Source: Plectonema radiosum NIES-515 | GTDB lineage: Bacteria > Cyanobacteriota > Cyanobacteriia > Cyanobacteriales > Nostocaceae | Assembly (NCBI RefSeq): GCF_025753815.1 | Contig: NZ_JAOWRF010000213.1 | Coordinates: 1-32,167, forward strand | DNA length: 32,167 nucleotides | Direction: 5' to 3' | In this document: positions 10,026 through 17,842 of the stretch, one piece after another | How positions within the stretch are numbered: position 1 is the first letter of the stretch | Layout of the letters: every line of letters starts with the position of its first letter | The notes under the pieces: model-generated | What the model saw: the letters and a program-made list of their open reading frames with translations, nothing else | What the model was told of the DNA's origin: nothing | Database searches by the model: none | Translations under genes and position numbers: made by a program

Positions 10026-10464
10026 TATTGTATAATTAAATAACTAATGAAAATAATCTTAATATCTTAACTTTAATGAAAAATAGGTTAATAGAATACT
10101 TTGCGATCGCGCTTTTTAACCCATAACACACAAGAAGTGAAAAAGAATGTAGAGACGTAGCAGTGCAATGTAGAGACGTAGCACTGCTACGTCTCTACAA
10201 AGGTTTTGCATAACACATATTTAATTTATACGCCTATGTCTATAGAGATAATTAGCCCGCGTAGGCGGGCTTTGTTTATGTAGCCCCTGGCTTATAGCCT
10301 GTGGGCGATAAAGCGCAATATCAAGTAAAACTTATATTACACCTAATTTACACAATCTTTATACATAGTTGTTTTGAATAAATACTCCCGAAGCGCGAAA
10401 AATTGAGGAAAATATTAAATTAAGTAGAGTATCACTCGACTCATGTAAATTATTCTAGGAAAAT
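10026..10464. repeat. Intergenic repeats upstream of metH
   Basis: No gene is seen. The stretch holds two nested GTAGAGACGTAGCA palindromes (about 10148-10199), then the REP-like hairpin AGCCCGCGTAGGCGGGCT (10255-10272). The last 150 bp before metH are AT-rich. I found no cobalamin or SAM riboswitch signature there. Confidence 0.6.
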
Positions 10465-13400
10465 ATGACTCATTCCTTTCTAGAACGCTTGCACAGTCCA
10501 GACCGTCCCGTTCTCGTCTTCGATGGAGCGATGGGAACGAACTTGCAAACGCAAAACCTCACCGCTGAAGATTTCGGTGGTGCTCATTACGAAGGTTGCA
10601 ACGAATATCTCGTCCACACCAAACCCGAAGCTGTTGCTAAGGTTCACCGCGATTTTCTCGCTGCTGGTGCAGATGTCATCGAGACTGACACTTTCGGTAG
10701 TGCCTCAATTGTACTTGCCGAATACGACCTTGCAGACCAGGCATATTACCTAACTAAAACCGCAGCAGAACTTGCCAAGGGTGTCGCTGCGGAATTTTCC
10801 ACCCCAGAGAAACCCCGGTTTGTCGCGGGTTCGATGGGACCAACAACGAAATTACCAACGTTGGGACATATGGACTTTGACACCATGAAAGCGTCTTTTG
10901 CCGAACAAGCAGAAGGACTGTGGGATGGTGGTGTCGATTTGTTTATCGTCGAAACTTGTCAAGATGTGCTGCAAATTAAAGCTGCGCTGAATGCAATTGA
11001 AGAAGTCTTTGTCAAAAAAGGCGATCGCCGTCCGCTGATGGTGTCGGTGACAATGGAAACGATGGGGACAATGTTGGTAGGGACGGAAATTAACGCCGTC
11101 GTCACCATTTTAGAACCATATAAAATTGACATTCTCGGTCTGAACTGCGCTACCGGTCCAGATTTGATGAAACCACACATCAAATATCTCTCGGAACATT
11201 CACCTTTTATCGTTTCCTGTATTCCCAACGCGGGTTTGCCGGAGAACGTTGGTGGTCACGCACACTACCGTCTGACACCGATGGAATTACGGATGTCTTT
11301 GATGCACTTTGTTGAAGATTTGGGTGTCCAAGTGATTGGGGGTTGCTGTGGGACGCGTCCAGAACACATTCAACAAATGGCAGAAATTGCTAAAGAATTA
11401 AAGCCAAAAGTTAGACATCCGGAACTTGAACCAGCAGCAGCGTCAATTTACAGCACCCAAGCCTACGACCAAGATAACTCTTTCTTGATTGTCGGGGAAC
11501 GTCTCAACGCCAGCGGTTCTAAAAAGTGCCGCGATTTGCTCAACGCGGAAGACTGGGATGGACTCGTTTCAATGGCAAGGGCACAGGTCAAAGAAGGTGC
11601 ACACATCCTCGATGTCAACGTCGATTATGTGGGACGTAATGGCGAACGAGACATGCACGAATTGGTTTCGCGCATCGTTAATAATGTTACACTGCCTTTG
11701 ATGCTCGACTCCACTGAATGGGAAAAAATGGAGGCGGGTTTAAAGGTTGCCGGTGGTAAGTGTTTGCTCAATTCTACCAACTATGAAGACGGGGAACCCC
11801 GCTTTTTGAAGGTGTTGGAGTTGGCGAAGAGGTATGGTGCTGGGGTAGTCATTGGCACTATCGATGAAGATGGAATGGCGAGAACTGCTGAGAAAAAATT
11901 CCAAATTGCTCAACGTGCTTATCGTCAAGCTGTAGAATTCGGCATTCCGGGTACAGAAATATTCTTTGATACTTTGGCTCTACCAATTTCTACGGGGATT
12001 GAAGAAGACCGAGAAAACGCAAAAGGTACAATAGAAGCGATTCGGCGCATTCGTCAAGAGTTGCCGGGAAGTCATGTAATTTTGGGTGTATCGAATATTT
12101 CCTTCGGTTTAAACCCAGCAGCGCGGGTAGTGCTGAACTCGATGTTTTTGCACGAAGCAATGACTGCGGGAATGGATGCGGCGATCGTTAGTCCTAACAA
12201 GATTTTACCACTTTCTAAGATTGAACAACGCCATCAAGAAGTTTGCCTTGAGTTGATTTACGATCGCCGGAGGTTTGAGGGTAATGTCTGCGTTTATGAC
12301 CCCTTGGGAGAACTGACAACATTATTTGAAGGAGTGACAACCAAACGCGATCGCTCTTTGGATGAAAGTCTCCCCATCGAAGAACGTCTCAAGCGTCACA
12401 TCATCGACGGTGAACGCATCGGTTTAGAGGAACATCTGCAAAAGGCTTTAGAGAACTATCCCCCCTTACAGATTATAAATGTCTTTTTGCTCGATGGGAT
12501 GAAAGTTGTCGGTGAATTGTTCGGTTCCGGGCAAATGCAGCTACCTTTCGTATTACAATCTGCGGAAACGATGAAAGCGGCGGTTGCTTTTTTAGAACCG
12601 TTTATGGAAAAGTCAGAATCAGGCAATAATGGCAAGGGAACGTTTATTATCGCTACCGTAAAAGGCGATGTTCACGACATTGGTAAAAACCTGGTGGATA
12701 TCATCTTGTCGAACAACGGTTACAAGGTGATTAATCTAGGAATTAAACAACCGGTGGAAAACATCATTCAAGCATACGAAAAGCATCAACCTGATTGTAT
12801 TGCCATGAGTGGTTTGCTGGTGAAATCTACCGCTTTCATGAAGGAAAATTTGCAGGTTTTCAACGAAAAGGGAATTACTGTCCCCGTAATTTTAGGTGGT
12901 GCAGCGTTGACTCCGAAGTTTGTCCATGAAGATTGTCAAAACGCTTACAAAGGTAAAGTCGTTTACGGCAAAGATGCATTTTCTGACTTGCATTTCATGG
13001 ATAAATTAATGCCCGCAAAATCCCAAGGAGATTGGGATAATTTGCAGGGATTTTTGAATGAAGCTGTACAAGGGTCAGGAAATGGGCATAAAGTAGCAGA
13101 AGAGAAAGCCAAAGAAGAATCTGATGAACCTAAGGTAATAGATACTCGTCGTTCTGAAGCGGTGACGGTGGATATTGAACGTCCGACACCACCTTTTTGG
13201 GGTACGCAATTATTCCAGCCTGGTGATATTTCACTTGAGGAGATATTCTCTTATTTAGATTTGCAAGCTTTGATTGCTGGACAATGGCAATTCCGCAAGC
13301 CGAAGGAACAATCTAAGGAGGAATATCAGGCTTTTTTGAATGAGAAGGTTTACCCAATTTTGGAAAGTTGGAAGCAGCGAATTATTGAGGAGAATTTGTT

Positions 13401-14040
13401 GCATCCCCAGGTGATTTATGGGTATTTTCCTTGTCAGGCTGAGGGGAATACGCTGTATGTTTATGATACGAACCGCAGAGACGCAGAGGAGCCAGCGCCT
13501 TGCGGGGGTTCCCCCCGTTGTGGCGACTGGCGTGACGCAGAGGTAAGAGCAAGTTTTGAGTTTCCGAGGCAGAGGTCGTTGAGGAGGCTTTGTATTGCAG
13601 ATTTCTTTGCGCCGAAGGGGTCGGGAATTATTGATGTGTTCCCGATGCAAGCTGTGACTGTGGGTGAGGTTGCGACGGAGTTTGCTCAGAAGTTGTTTGC
13701 CGCTAATCAATACACTGATTATCTGTATTTTCACGGATTGGCGGTGCAGGTGGCGGAAGCGCTGGCTGAGTGGACGCACGCTCGAATTCGACGTGAGTTA
13801 GGCTTTGTGGCTGATGAACCGGATAATATTCGGGACATTTTGGCGCAGAGATATCGCGGTTCGCGGTATAGTTTTGGCTATCCGGCTTGTCCGAATATGC
13901 AGGATCAGTATAAGCAACTGGAGTTGTTGGGAACTGATAGGATTAAGATGCACATGGATGAAAGTGAGCAGATTTATCCAGAACAATCTACAACAGCGAT
14001 TATTTGCTATCACCCGGTAGCGAAGTACTTTAGCGCGTAA
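10465..14040 (+). CDS. metH: Cobalamin-dependent methionine synthase
   Basis: MetH transfers the methyl group of 5-methyltetrahydrofolate to homocysteine through methylcobalamin. All four modules are visible in 1191 residues. The homocysteine domain (1-310) has LNCATGP and [10 protein letters not shown]. The pterin domain begins [17 protein letters not shown]. The cobalamin domain has DVHDIGKN, with the axial H737. The C-terminal SAM-dependent reactivation domain has RRELGF and [15 protein letters not shown]. Oddity: residues about 1003-1029 are an in-frame insertion encoded by a palindromic dispersed repeat (13471-13550) inside the reactivation domain, between YVYDT and [18 protein letters not shown]. 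The reading frame stays open, so the enzyme is probably functional. Confidence 0.97.
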   Translation: MTHSFLERLHSPDRPVLVFDGAMGTNLQTQNLTAEDFGGAHYEGCNEYLVHTKPEAVAKVHRDFLAAGADVIETDTFGSASIVLAEYDLADQAYYLTKTAAELAKGVAAEFSTPEKPRFVAGSMGPTTKLPTLGHMDFDTMKASFAEQAEGLWDGGVDLFIVETCQDVLQIKAALNAIEEVFVKKGDRRPLMVSVTMETMGTMLVGTEINAVVTILEPYKIDILGLNCATGPDLMKPHIKYLSEHSPFIVSCIPNAGLPENVGGHAHYRLTPMELRMSLMHFVEDLGVQVIGGCCGTRPEHIQQMAEIAKELKPKVRHPELEPAAASIYSTQAYDQDNSFLIVGERLNASGSKKCRDLLNAEDWDGLVSMARAQVKEGAHILDVNVDYVGRNGERDMHELVSRIVNNVTLPLMLDSTEWEKMEAGLKVAGGKCLLNSTNYEDGEPRFLKVLELAKRYGAGVVIGTIDEDGMARTAEKKFQIAQRAYRQAVEFGIPGTEIFFDTLALPISTGIEEDRENAKGTIEAIRRIRQELPGSHVILGVSNISFGLNPAARVVLNSMFLHEAMTAGMDAAIVSPNKILPLSKIEQRHQEVCLELIYDRRRFEGNVCVYDPLGELTTLFEGVTTKRDRSLDESLPIEERLKRHIIDGERIGLEEHLQKALENYPPLQIINVFLLDGMKVVGELFGSGQMQLPFVLQSAETMKAAVAFLEPFMEKSESGNNGKGTFIIATVKGDVHDIGKNLVDIILSNNGYKVINLGIKQPVENIIQAYEKHQPDCIAMSGLLVKSTAFMKENLQVFNEKGITVPVILGGAALTPKFVHEDCQNAYKGKVVYGKDAFSDLHFMDKLMPAKSQGDWDNLQGFLNEAVQGSGNGHKVAEEKAKEESDEPKVIDTRRSEAVTVDIERPTPPFWGTQLFQPGDISLEEIFSYLDLQALIAGQWQFRKPKEQSKEEYQAFLNEKVYPILESWKQRIIEENLLHPQVIYGYFPCQAEGNTLYVYDTNRRDAEEPAPCGGSPRCGDWRDAEVRASFEFPRQRSLRRLCIADFFAPKGSGIIDVFPMQAVTVGEVATEFAQKLFAANQYTDYLYFHGLAVQVAEALAEWTHARIRRELGFVADEPDNIRDILAQRYRGSRYSFGYPACPNMQDQYKQLELLGTDRIKMHMDESEQIYPEQSTTAIICYHPVAKYFSA
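13471..13546 (+). repeat. Dispersed palindromic repeat inserted in frame in metH
   Basis: A palindromic core (13491-13531) with ends GCCAG and CTGGC and centre GCGGGGGTTCCCCCCG is flanked by direct repeats GACGCAGAGG (13480-13489 and 13534-13543). The spacing is 54 bp, a multiple of three. Similar GACGCAGAGG-plus-palindrome blocks are common between genes in Nostocales, as I recall. Confidence 0.75.
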
Positions 14041-14052
14041 TCTCGTATTTTT

Positions 14053-14077
14053 CCCTCTCCTGATAATAAGGAGAGGG
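14053..14077 (+). terminator. Hairpin downstream of metH
   Basis: CCCTCTCC and GGAGAGGG form an 8 bp perfect stem with a 9 nt loop, 12 nt after the metH stop. There is no T-run downstream. It may act as a terminator or protect the transcript end. Confidence 0.45.
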
Positions 14078-14089
14078 ATACCTGAAGTG

Positions 14090-14445
14090 CAGGTTAAGCT
14101 TCCCTGCTCTAAAGAGACAGGGATTTCTGAAGAGTCCATAAATAGACTTTCTTAGGCTGACTTAAACAACCTCTACCTACTCCACTTAAGTCAAACTTAA
14201 ATATTGCAGCTACTTTCTTGATAATATTTGCAGCACCATTACAATCTGCGTTTATTTTTATTCCGATTGAAGTTTTGAATTGACCTCTAGTAATTCGAGT
14301 ACCGCTGCTTTTCCACCCTTCAGGTTTTTCACCGAATTTAGGTAGAACATCATTATCTAAAATTGAATGCGACTAAAGTCGCCGTTGGCACTTCCTCCCC
14401 GCATCTATTGCCAAGGGGCTTCCGTGCCGTTCGGCGATGTTTTTG
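14090..14445 (-). mobile_element. Internally deleted IS200/IS605-type element
   Basis: Read on the minus strand, the left end carries a hairpin GGCACGGAAGCC...GGAAGTGCC (14387-14428) and the palindrome GCGACTTTAGTCGC (14370-14383). It joins directly to a tnpB C-terminal fragment and then to the right-end hairpin (14101-14122). The same left-end hairpin is present at 17772-17812. Confidence 0.7.
14109..14372 (-). pseudogene. TnpB C-terminal fragment
   Basis: About 85 codons remain. They include DNDVLPKFGEKPEGWK and the third RuvC motif INADCNGAANII, then GRGCLSQPKKVYLW, which match the C-terminus of a tnpB subfamily common in cyanobacteria. The zinc ribbon and the first two RuvC motifs are missing, and an in-frame stop lies at 14373-14375. 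It is a different tnpB subfamily from the intact gene at 6722. Confidence 0.8.
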
Positions 14446-14984
14446 TGACGTTATTAGACCTCTGGCAAAATTATTTTATGGACTGTGGCAAAGCTGATTA
14501 AAATTGCACGACAAGAGTGAGGGTTGGCAGCGATATTGAGAGACTTAACGGGAAAAGTCAGCAGTTGCGATCGCTATTTTATTCATCACCAAAGAAGAAT
14601 GAAAAAACTGATGAAATCATCGGCAAAAAAACTCTTTTGAATTCAAAATTTACGCATTGTCATTATTAAGGTGTTGAAAGACAGAATAGATTCTGGATAT
14701 CGTACTTAAAAAATACTTACGCGAAAAGCGAAAAGCGATGATTGATAAACTTTTTGGTTTACTGACTTTGATTGCTGCGATCAAGACTTACACCAGGAAT
14801 TTGTCGCAGATGTGAATATTCGCTTGCTCAAATAAAATGCTGATTTTTTTAACTATCACCCTTGGGACTTGTTCAACCGCACCAAACTGCCATTAGCCAA
14901 AGTTTAAGACTAAACAAGTTTTGAGAAAGCACCCGGTATTAGCTGACTACTCCTGATGAATGAAATATCCGAGTAGCTAAACCG
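14446..14984. other. Intergenic region without recognisable gene
   Basis: AT-rich DNA with scattered stop codons in all frames. I see no gene, repeat family member or RNA in it. It forms the upstream region of the small secreted-peptide gene at 14985. Confidence 0.5.
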
Positions 14985-15146
14985 ATGAAAATTTTAGCAG
15001 TTTTGTTCATTAGCGCGATCGCTTTTCCCATGCCAGTGCTCTTCAATGCCTACGAATCAACCAGCTATGGCTTACCTAATTCAATAAGTGATTGTACTTA
15101 TCGCGGGGGTGGTCGTCGTGAAGATTGCCTCTACCCCGTGGGGTAG
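14985..15146 (+). CDS. patX: PatX-like secreted peptide precursor
   Basis: The 53-residue product starts MKILAVLFISAIAFPMPVLF, a hydrophobic signal-peptide-like segment. Its tail has the motif R40-G-G-G-R44 within DCTYRGGGRREDC. PatX proteins of filamentous cyanobacteria are short secreted peptides with an RG(S/T)GR-type pentapeptide that antagonises HetR to pattern heterocysts. The layout here (signal peptide, short linker, RGxGR followed by RE) fits that family, but the central residue is glycine. Two cysteines (C37, C48) bracket the motif. No TCCGGA-type element was found just upstream. Assignment is by motif and architecture only; another small secreted protein is possible. Confidence 0.5.
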   Translation: MKILAVLFISAIAFPMPVLFNAYESTSYGLPNSISDCTYRGGGRREDCLYPVG

Positions 15147-15160
15147 GTAAAACACCAAAA

Positions 15161-15191
15161 AACCGGGTGTGCCTTTGAAGCTAACCCGGTT
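15161..15191 (+). terminator. Hairpin after the small peptide gene
   Basis: AACCGGGT (15161-15168) and ACCCGGTT (15184-15191) are perfect 8 bp arms, beginning 15 nt after the stop codon. No T-run follows. It is a possible terminator or transcript-end structure. Confidence 0.45.
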
Positions 15192-15268
15192 GCTCGCTTC
15201 CGGCAAAAAAATGCATGGGGAAGGGGAGCGCTAGTTTGTTGCTCCCGGTTCCCTTCGAGTCTCACATG

Positions 15269-15361
15269 CAATACGGTTCGGTTAAGAATATTTGTGAACC
15301 CAAAACCCTTGTAGAGACGTTCCGGTGGAACGTCTCTACATACGTTAACCGAACCATATTG
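15269..15361. mobile_element. 93 bp MITE with terminal inverted repeats and 10 bp target duplication
   Basis: The ends CAATACGGTTCGGTTAA and TTAACCGAACCATATTG are inverted copies (16 of 17). The element is flanked by a perfect direct repeat GTCTCACATG (15259-15268 and 15362-15371). Its centre is the GTAGAGACGTTCC palindrome (15310-15340). It has no coding capacity and must rely on a transposase elsewhere. Confidence 0.8.
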
Positions 15362-15804
15362 GTCTCACATGTGGTGTTCGTGTTGAGACGACTCGTCCTC
15401 CACTCTCAATACGGTTCGCTCGTCTGATTTTTCGTGGTGATTTAGGGTATGTAGAGACGTGATACAAAGAGCGTCTCTAGAAGGTTTTTGGTTTATCAAA
15501 TATTTCTTATCCGAACCGTATTGCCTCCACTCTTCCTTTCTTCAGGGCAATAAAACGCAATAATAACGATATCAATGTGCTGCTAAAGCTGATTTGAGCA
15601 AAATTACTGATAATAAATTGAATCGCGTATAAATACTAAATACTGTCAGTGTGAAAAGGCGTTTTTCTTAAACTAAATAGCTCTATAAATTCACTTCCAC
15701 TTTACCCGATTCAAGTGGATAAAAATTAAATTAGCTAATGAAAGGCTGAATATTTTGCAAGTAAGCAGAGTCTTCGCACAACATAAAATATTAGAGAGAA
15801 AATC

Positions 15805-17319
15805 ATGACAGTCACGATCAAAAAATTGTTAATCGGTGCAACAGCAGCAGCTAGCATGAGTGCGATCGCTTCAACTCCAGCTTTCGCTACAAACCTTACC
15901 AAACCTAGTAAGATTCAATTCACCACCAACGGTGTCAATAACACAGATGCGAATAAACCTAACATCAATACCTGGACTTATGGTTCTGCACAATCCGATA
16001 ACACTGGTATTGGTGGTGTGAACCGACAAGTTTTAAACGATACCAAAAACTCTGGCAATATTGATAAAGCGATCGCAGCTTTAACAGATAACGATAGTGC
16101 TACCAACGTTGAACTATTTACAAATGGTGAAGTTGTCACAGATCACGTTGGCTTCAGTGCTAATTTAGGAAGAAACACCGTCAAGGTAGAAAGTGTCACT
16201 AAAGATGACTGGGCTGACGCTACATTAGCAACATCATGGTTAAAAGGCTTTGGTAATGCTTACAGTGGATTATTATCAAGCATTCCGACAACTGCTGGTT
16301 CTAATATGCTCAAAGATTTTAATACTAACTTTGGTTTTTTAGTTACTACTCTGAGCAGCACTGGTTTCAACTCTGCTGGCGATCCTAACATTGGAGGGAT
16401 TGCATTAAGTCAAATAGATAAACATACTGGAAAATTGAAACTTGACTTAGTTGGACACTTGGATGTAGCGGGAAAATATGTAGATACCAGAGCAACAATT
16501 GTAGATACTCGACCAACAATTAAAGATACCGTAGCAACAATTGTAGATACGAGAGCAACAATTGTAGATACCCAAGCAACGATTAAAGATACGAGAGCAA
16601 CAATTGTAGATACCCAAGCAACAATTATAGATACGAGAGCAACAATTAAAGATACCGTAGCAACAATTATAGATACGAAACCAACTATAGTCAAAAATAA
16701 CAAAACTATCCCCAACCCAACTTACAACAAACCTATCCCCAACCCAACTTACAACAAACTTATCCCTAATCCAACTTTCAATCAACCTATCCCTAATCCA
16801 ACTTTCAATCAACCTATCCCTAACCCAACTTACAACAAACCTATCCCTAACCCAACTTACAACAAACCTATCCCTAACCCAACTTACAACAAACCTATCC
16901 CTAACCCAACTTACAACAAACCTATCCCTAACCCAACTTACAACAAAGACATCCCTAACCCAAATTATCTTGCTAAATCCTCAGACTTTGCTCGTAACTC
17001 TACAGGAAATGTAATCTTTGACGGGATACTGCTGAAGTTAGCACAAACAGCAGTCACAACAAATACACCGTTCCAAGTTAGTGAAATTGCCAAAGTTACT
17101 TTCAACAATCAAGTTGACTACGCTTTTGGCTTCAGCGCAACTGATTCCGGTGCAATTGCAGGCGATCGCAACAAGACGAATGATACCACATCTCACACCG
17201 GGATCTATTCTTGGAGTAAAAATTACAAAACAGTACCTGAACCTTCAGGCATTTTCGGTTTAGTTGCTGTTGGTGGTTTAGTAATTGCTTCTCGACGCAA
17301 GCGTCTGAAAAACGCATAG
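15805..17319 (+). CDS. PEP-CTERM surface protein with two tandem-repeat blocks
   Basis: The 504-residue protein has a signal peptide (about 1-28, ending TPAFA) and a C-terminal sorting signal: VPEPSG, then a hydrophobic segment GIFGLVAVGGLVIA and RRKR. Exosortase would cut it at the outer cell surface. The N-terminal ~220 residues resemble a family of cyanobacterial PEP-CTERM proteins. The middle has ten copies of a 7-residue repeat (VDTRATI type, 16480-16689) followed by nine full and one degenerate copies of a 9-residue repeat (KPIPNPTYN type, about 16705-16968). The repeats are nearly identical in DNA, so they expanded recently. AGAGAG lies before the ATG. A matrix or sheath role is inference. 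Confidence 0.85.
   Translation: MTVTIKKLLIGATAAASMSAIASTPAFATNLTKPSKIQFTTNGVNNTDANKPNINTWTYGSAQSDNTGIGGVNRQVLNDTKNSGNIDKAIAALTDNDSATNVELFTNGEVVTDHVGFSANLGRNTVKVESVTKDDWADATLATSWLKGFGNAYSGLLSSIPTTAGSNMLKDFNTNFGFLVTTLSSTGFNSAGDPNIGGIALSQIDKHTGKLKLDLVGHLDVAGKYVDTRATIVDTRPTIKDTVATIVDTRATIVDTQATIKDTRATIVDTQATIIDTRATIKDTVATIIDTKPTIVKNNKTIPNPTYNKPIPNPTYNKLIPNPTFNQPIPNPTFNQPIPNPTYNKPIPNPTYNKPIPNPTYNKPIPNPTYNKPIPNPTYNKDIPNPNYLAKSSDFARNSTGNVIFDGILLKLAQTAVTTNTPFQVSEIAKVTFNNQVDYAFGFSATDSGAIAGDRNKTNDTTSHTGIYSWSKNYKTVPEPSGIFGLVAVGGLVIASRRKRLKNA
16480..16689 (+). repeat. 10 x 21 bp tandem repeat inside the PEP-CTERM gene
   Basis: Each unit encodes (V/I/K)DTxxTI. All copies keep the frame, and the variable positions are at residues 1 and 4. 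Confidence 0.9.
16705..16968 (+). repeat. About 10 x 27 bp tandem repeat inside the PEP-CTERM gene
   Basis: Each unit encodes (K/Q)xIPNPT(Y/F)N. The last four full units are identical at DNA level, which suggests recent slippage or unequal crossing-over. Confidence 0.9.
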
Positions 17320-17398
17320 GTTTTGTATTTCACAGTTTGCTAAATTTAATAAGTTGATTTTGGCAATTTTTCAGCAACTCAATTGAAATAAATATGTT

Positions 17399-17830
17399 TT
17401 GACACTCTGTGGTCTAAAGACACACAGATTCTCTAAGACTTGCTTAAAAGGGATAGTCAAGTATCCCCCTAGACGCTCAAAACAACTACCAGTACTATCC
17501 GGGGCGTGCAATTGCGCTTACTTAAGATTTAATTATTTGTTTTCCGAGTTCATCACAAAGCCAGTTCGGTACGCTCCGTGTTTTCCCGTTACTTGTTTAC
17601 CCAGGGCTACAACTTGTGTAGGTACGAGGTAAATCAGGGGTTGCTCCTTACAAAACACTTCAACACGTAGATGATTATTCCTACTCACATTCTAATTCTA
17701 CCATTTTTGACGGTGGTTAAAACGCGAAATGCGCCGGGGGGATACTCCCCCCGGTCACTTTCGCCACCGTTGGCACTTCCTCCACTGCCTTAAGTCAAGT
17801 GGCTTCCGTGCCGTTCGACGAGTTTTTGTG
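17399..17830 (-). mobile_element. Internally deleted IS200/IS605-type element
   Basis: On the minus strand the left end has a hairpin (17772-17812) shared with the element at 14090-14445, followed by a GC-rich inverted repeat CCGGGGGGAGTATCCCCCCGG. The right end has hairpin 17407-17427 and TTGACACT at 17399-17406, shared with window positions 1-127. tnpB itself is missing. Only a 51-codon frame remains between the ends. It ends 13 nt from the clpC stop. Confidence 0.7.
17533..17688 (-). CDS. Possible 51-codon ORF inside the deleted IS element
   Basis: It reads from a GTG at 17688 and contains EQPLIYLVPTQVVALGKQV and TGKHGAYRTGFVMNSENK. The codon pattern looks protein-like and there are no internal stops. 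I do not recognise a family. It could be cargo, a tnpB remnant in a diverged form, or chance. It lies between the element's left end and the guide-RNA-like track. Confidence 0.3.
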   Translation of the reverse strand: MSRNNHLRVEVFCKEQPLIYLVPTQVVALGKQVTGKHGAYRTGFVMNSENK

Positions 17831-17842
17831 ATTTGGAATAAA

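Larger units (their letters stand above)
15147..15804. other. Repeat-filled intergenic region before the PEP-CTERM gene
   Basis: Apart from the hairpin at 15161-15191 and the MITE at 15269-15361, the region has further partial copies of the MITE end: CAATACGGTTCGCT at 15407 and CCGAACCGTATTG at 15511-15523. There is a GTAGAGACG...CGTCTCTA pair at 15452-15480. No gene is seen. The AT-rich 15600-15800 should hold the promoter of the PEP-CTERM gene. Confidence 0.6.

Noticed and set aside
10300-10464. Cobalamin or SAM riboswitch upstream of metH
   Set aside because: No conserved riboswitch core was visible in this AT-rich leader; a covariance search would be decisive.
13255-14139. Minus-strand ORFs opposite metH
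   Set aside because: They overlap a full-length conserved gene and have no family features.
16410-16812. Two minus-strand ORFs opposite the PEP-CTERM gene
   Set aside because: They are shadows of the 21 and 27 bp repeats, which contain no stops in several frames.
16480-16968. CRISPR-like array
   Set aside because: The units are contiguous 21 and 27 bp coding repeats with no unique spacers.
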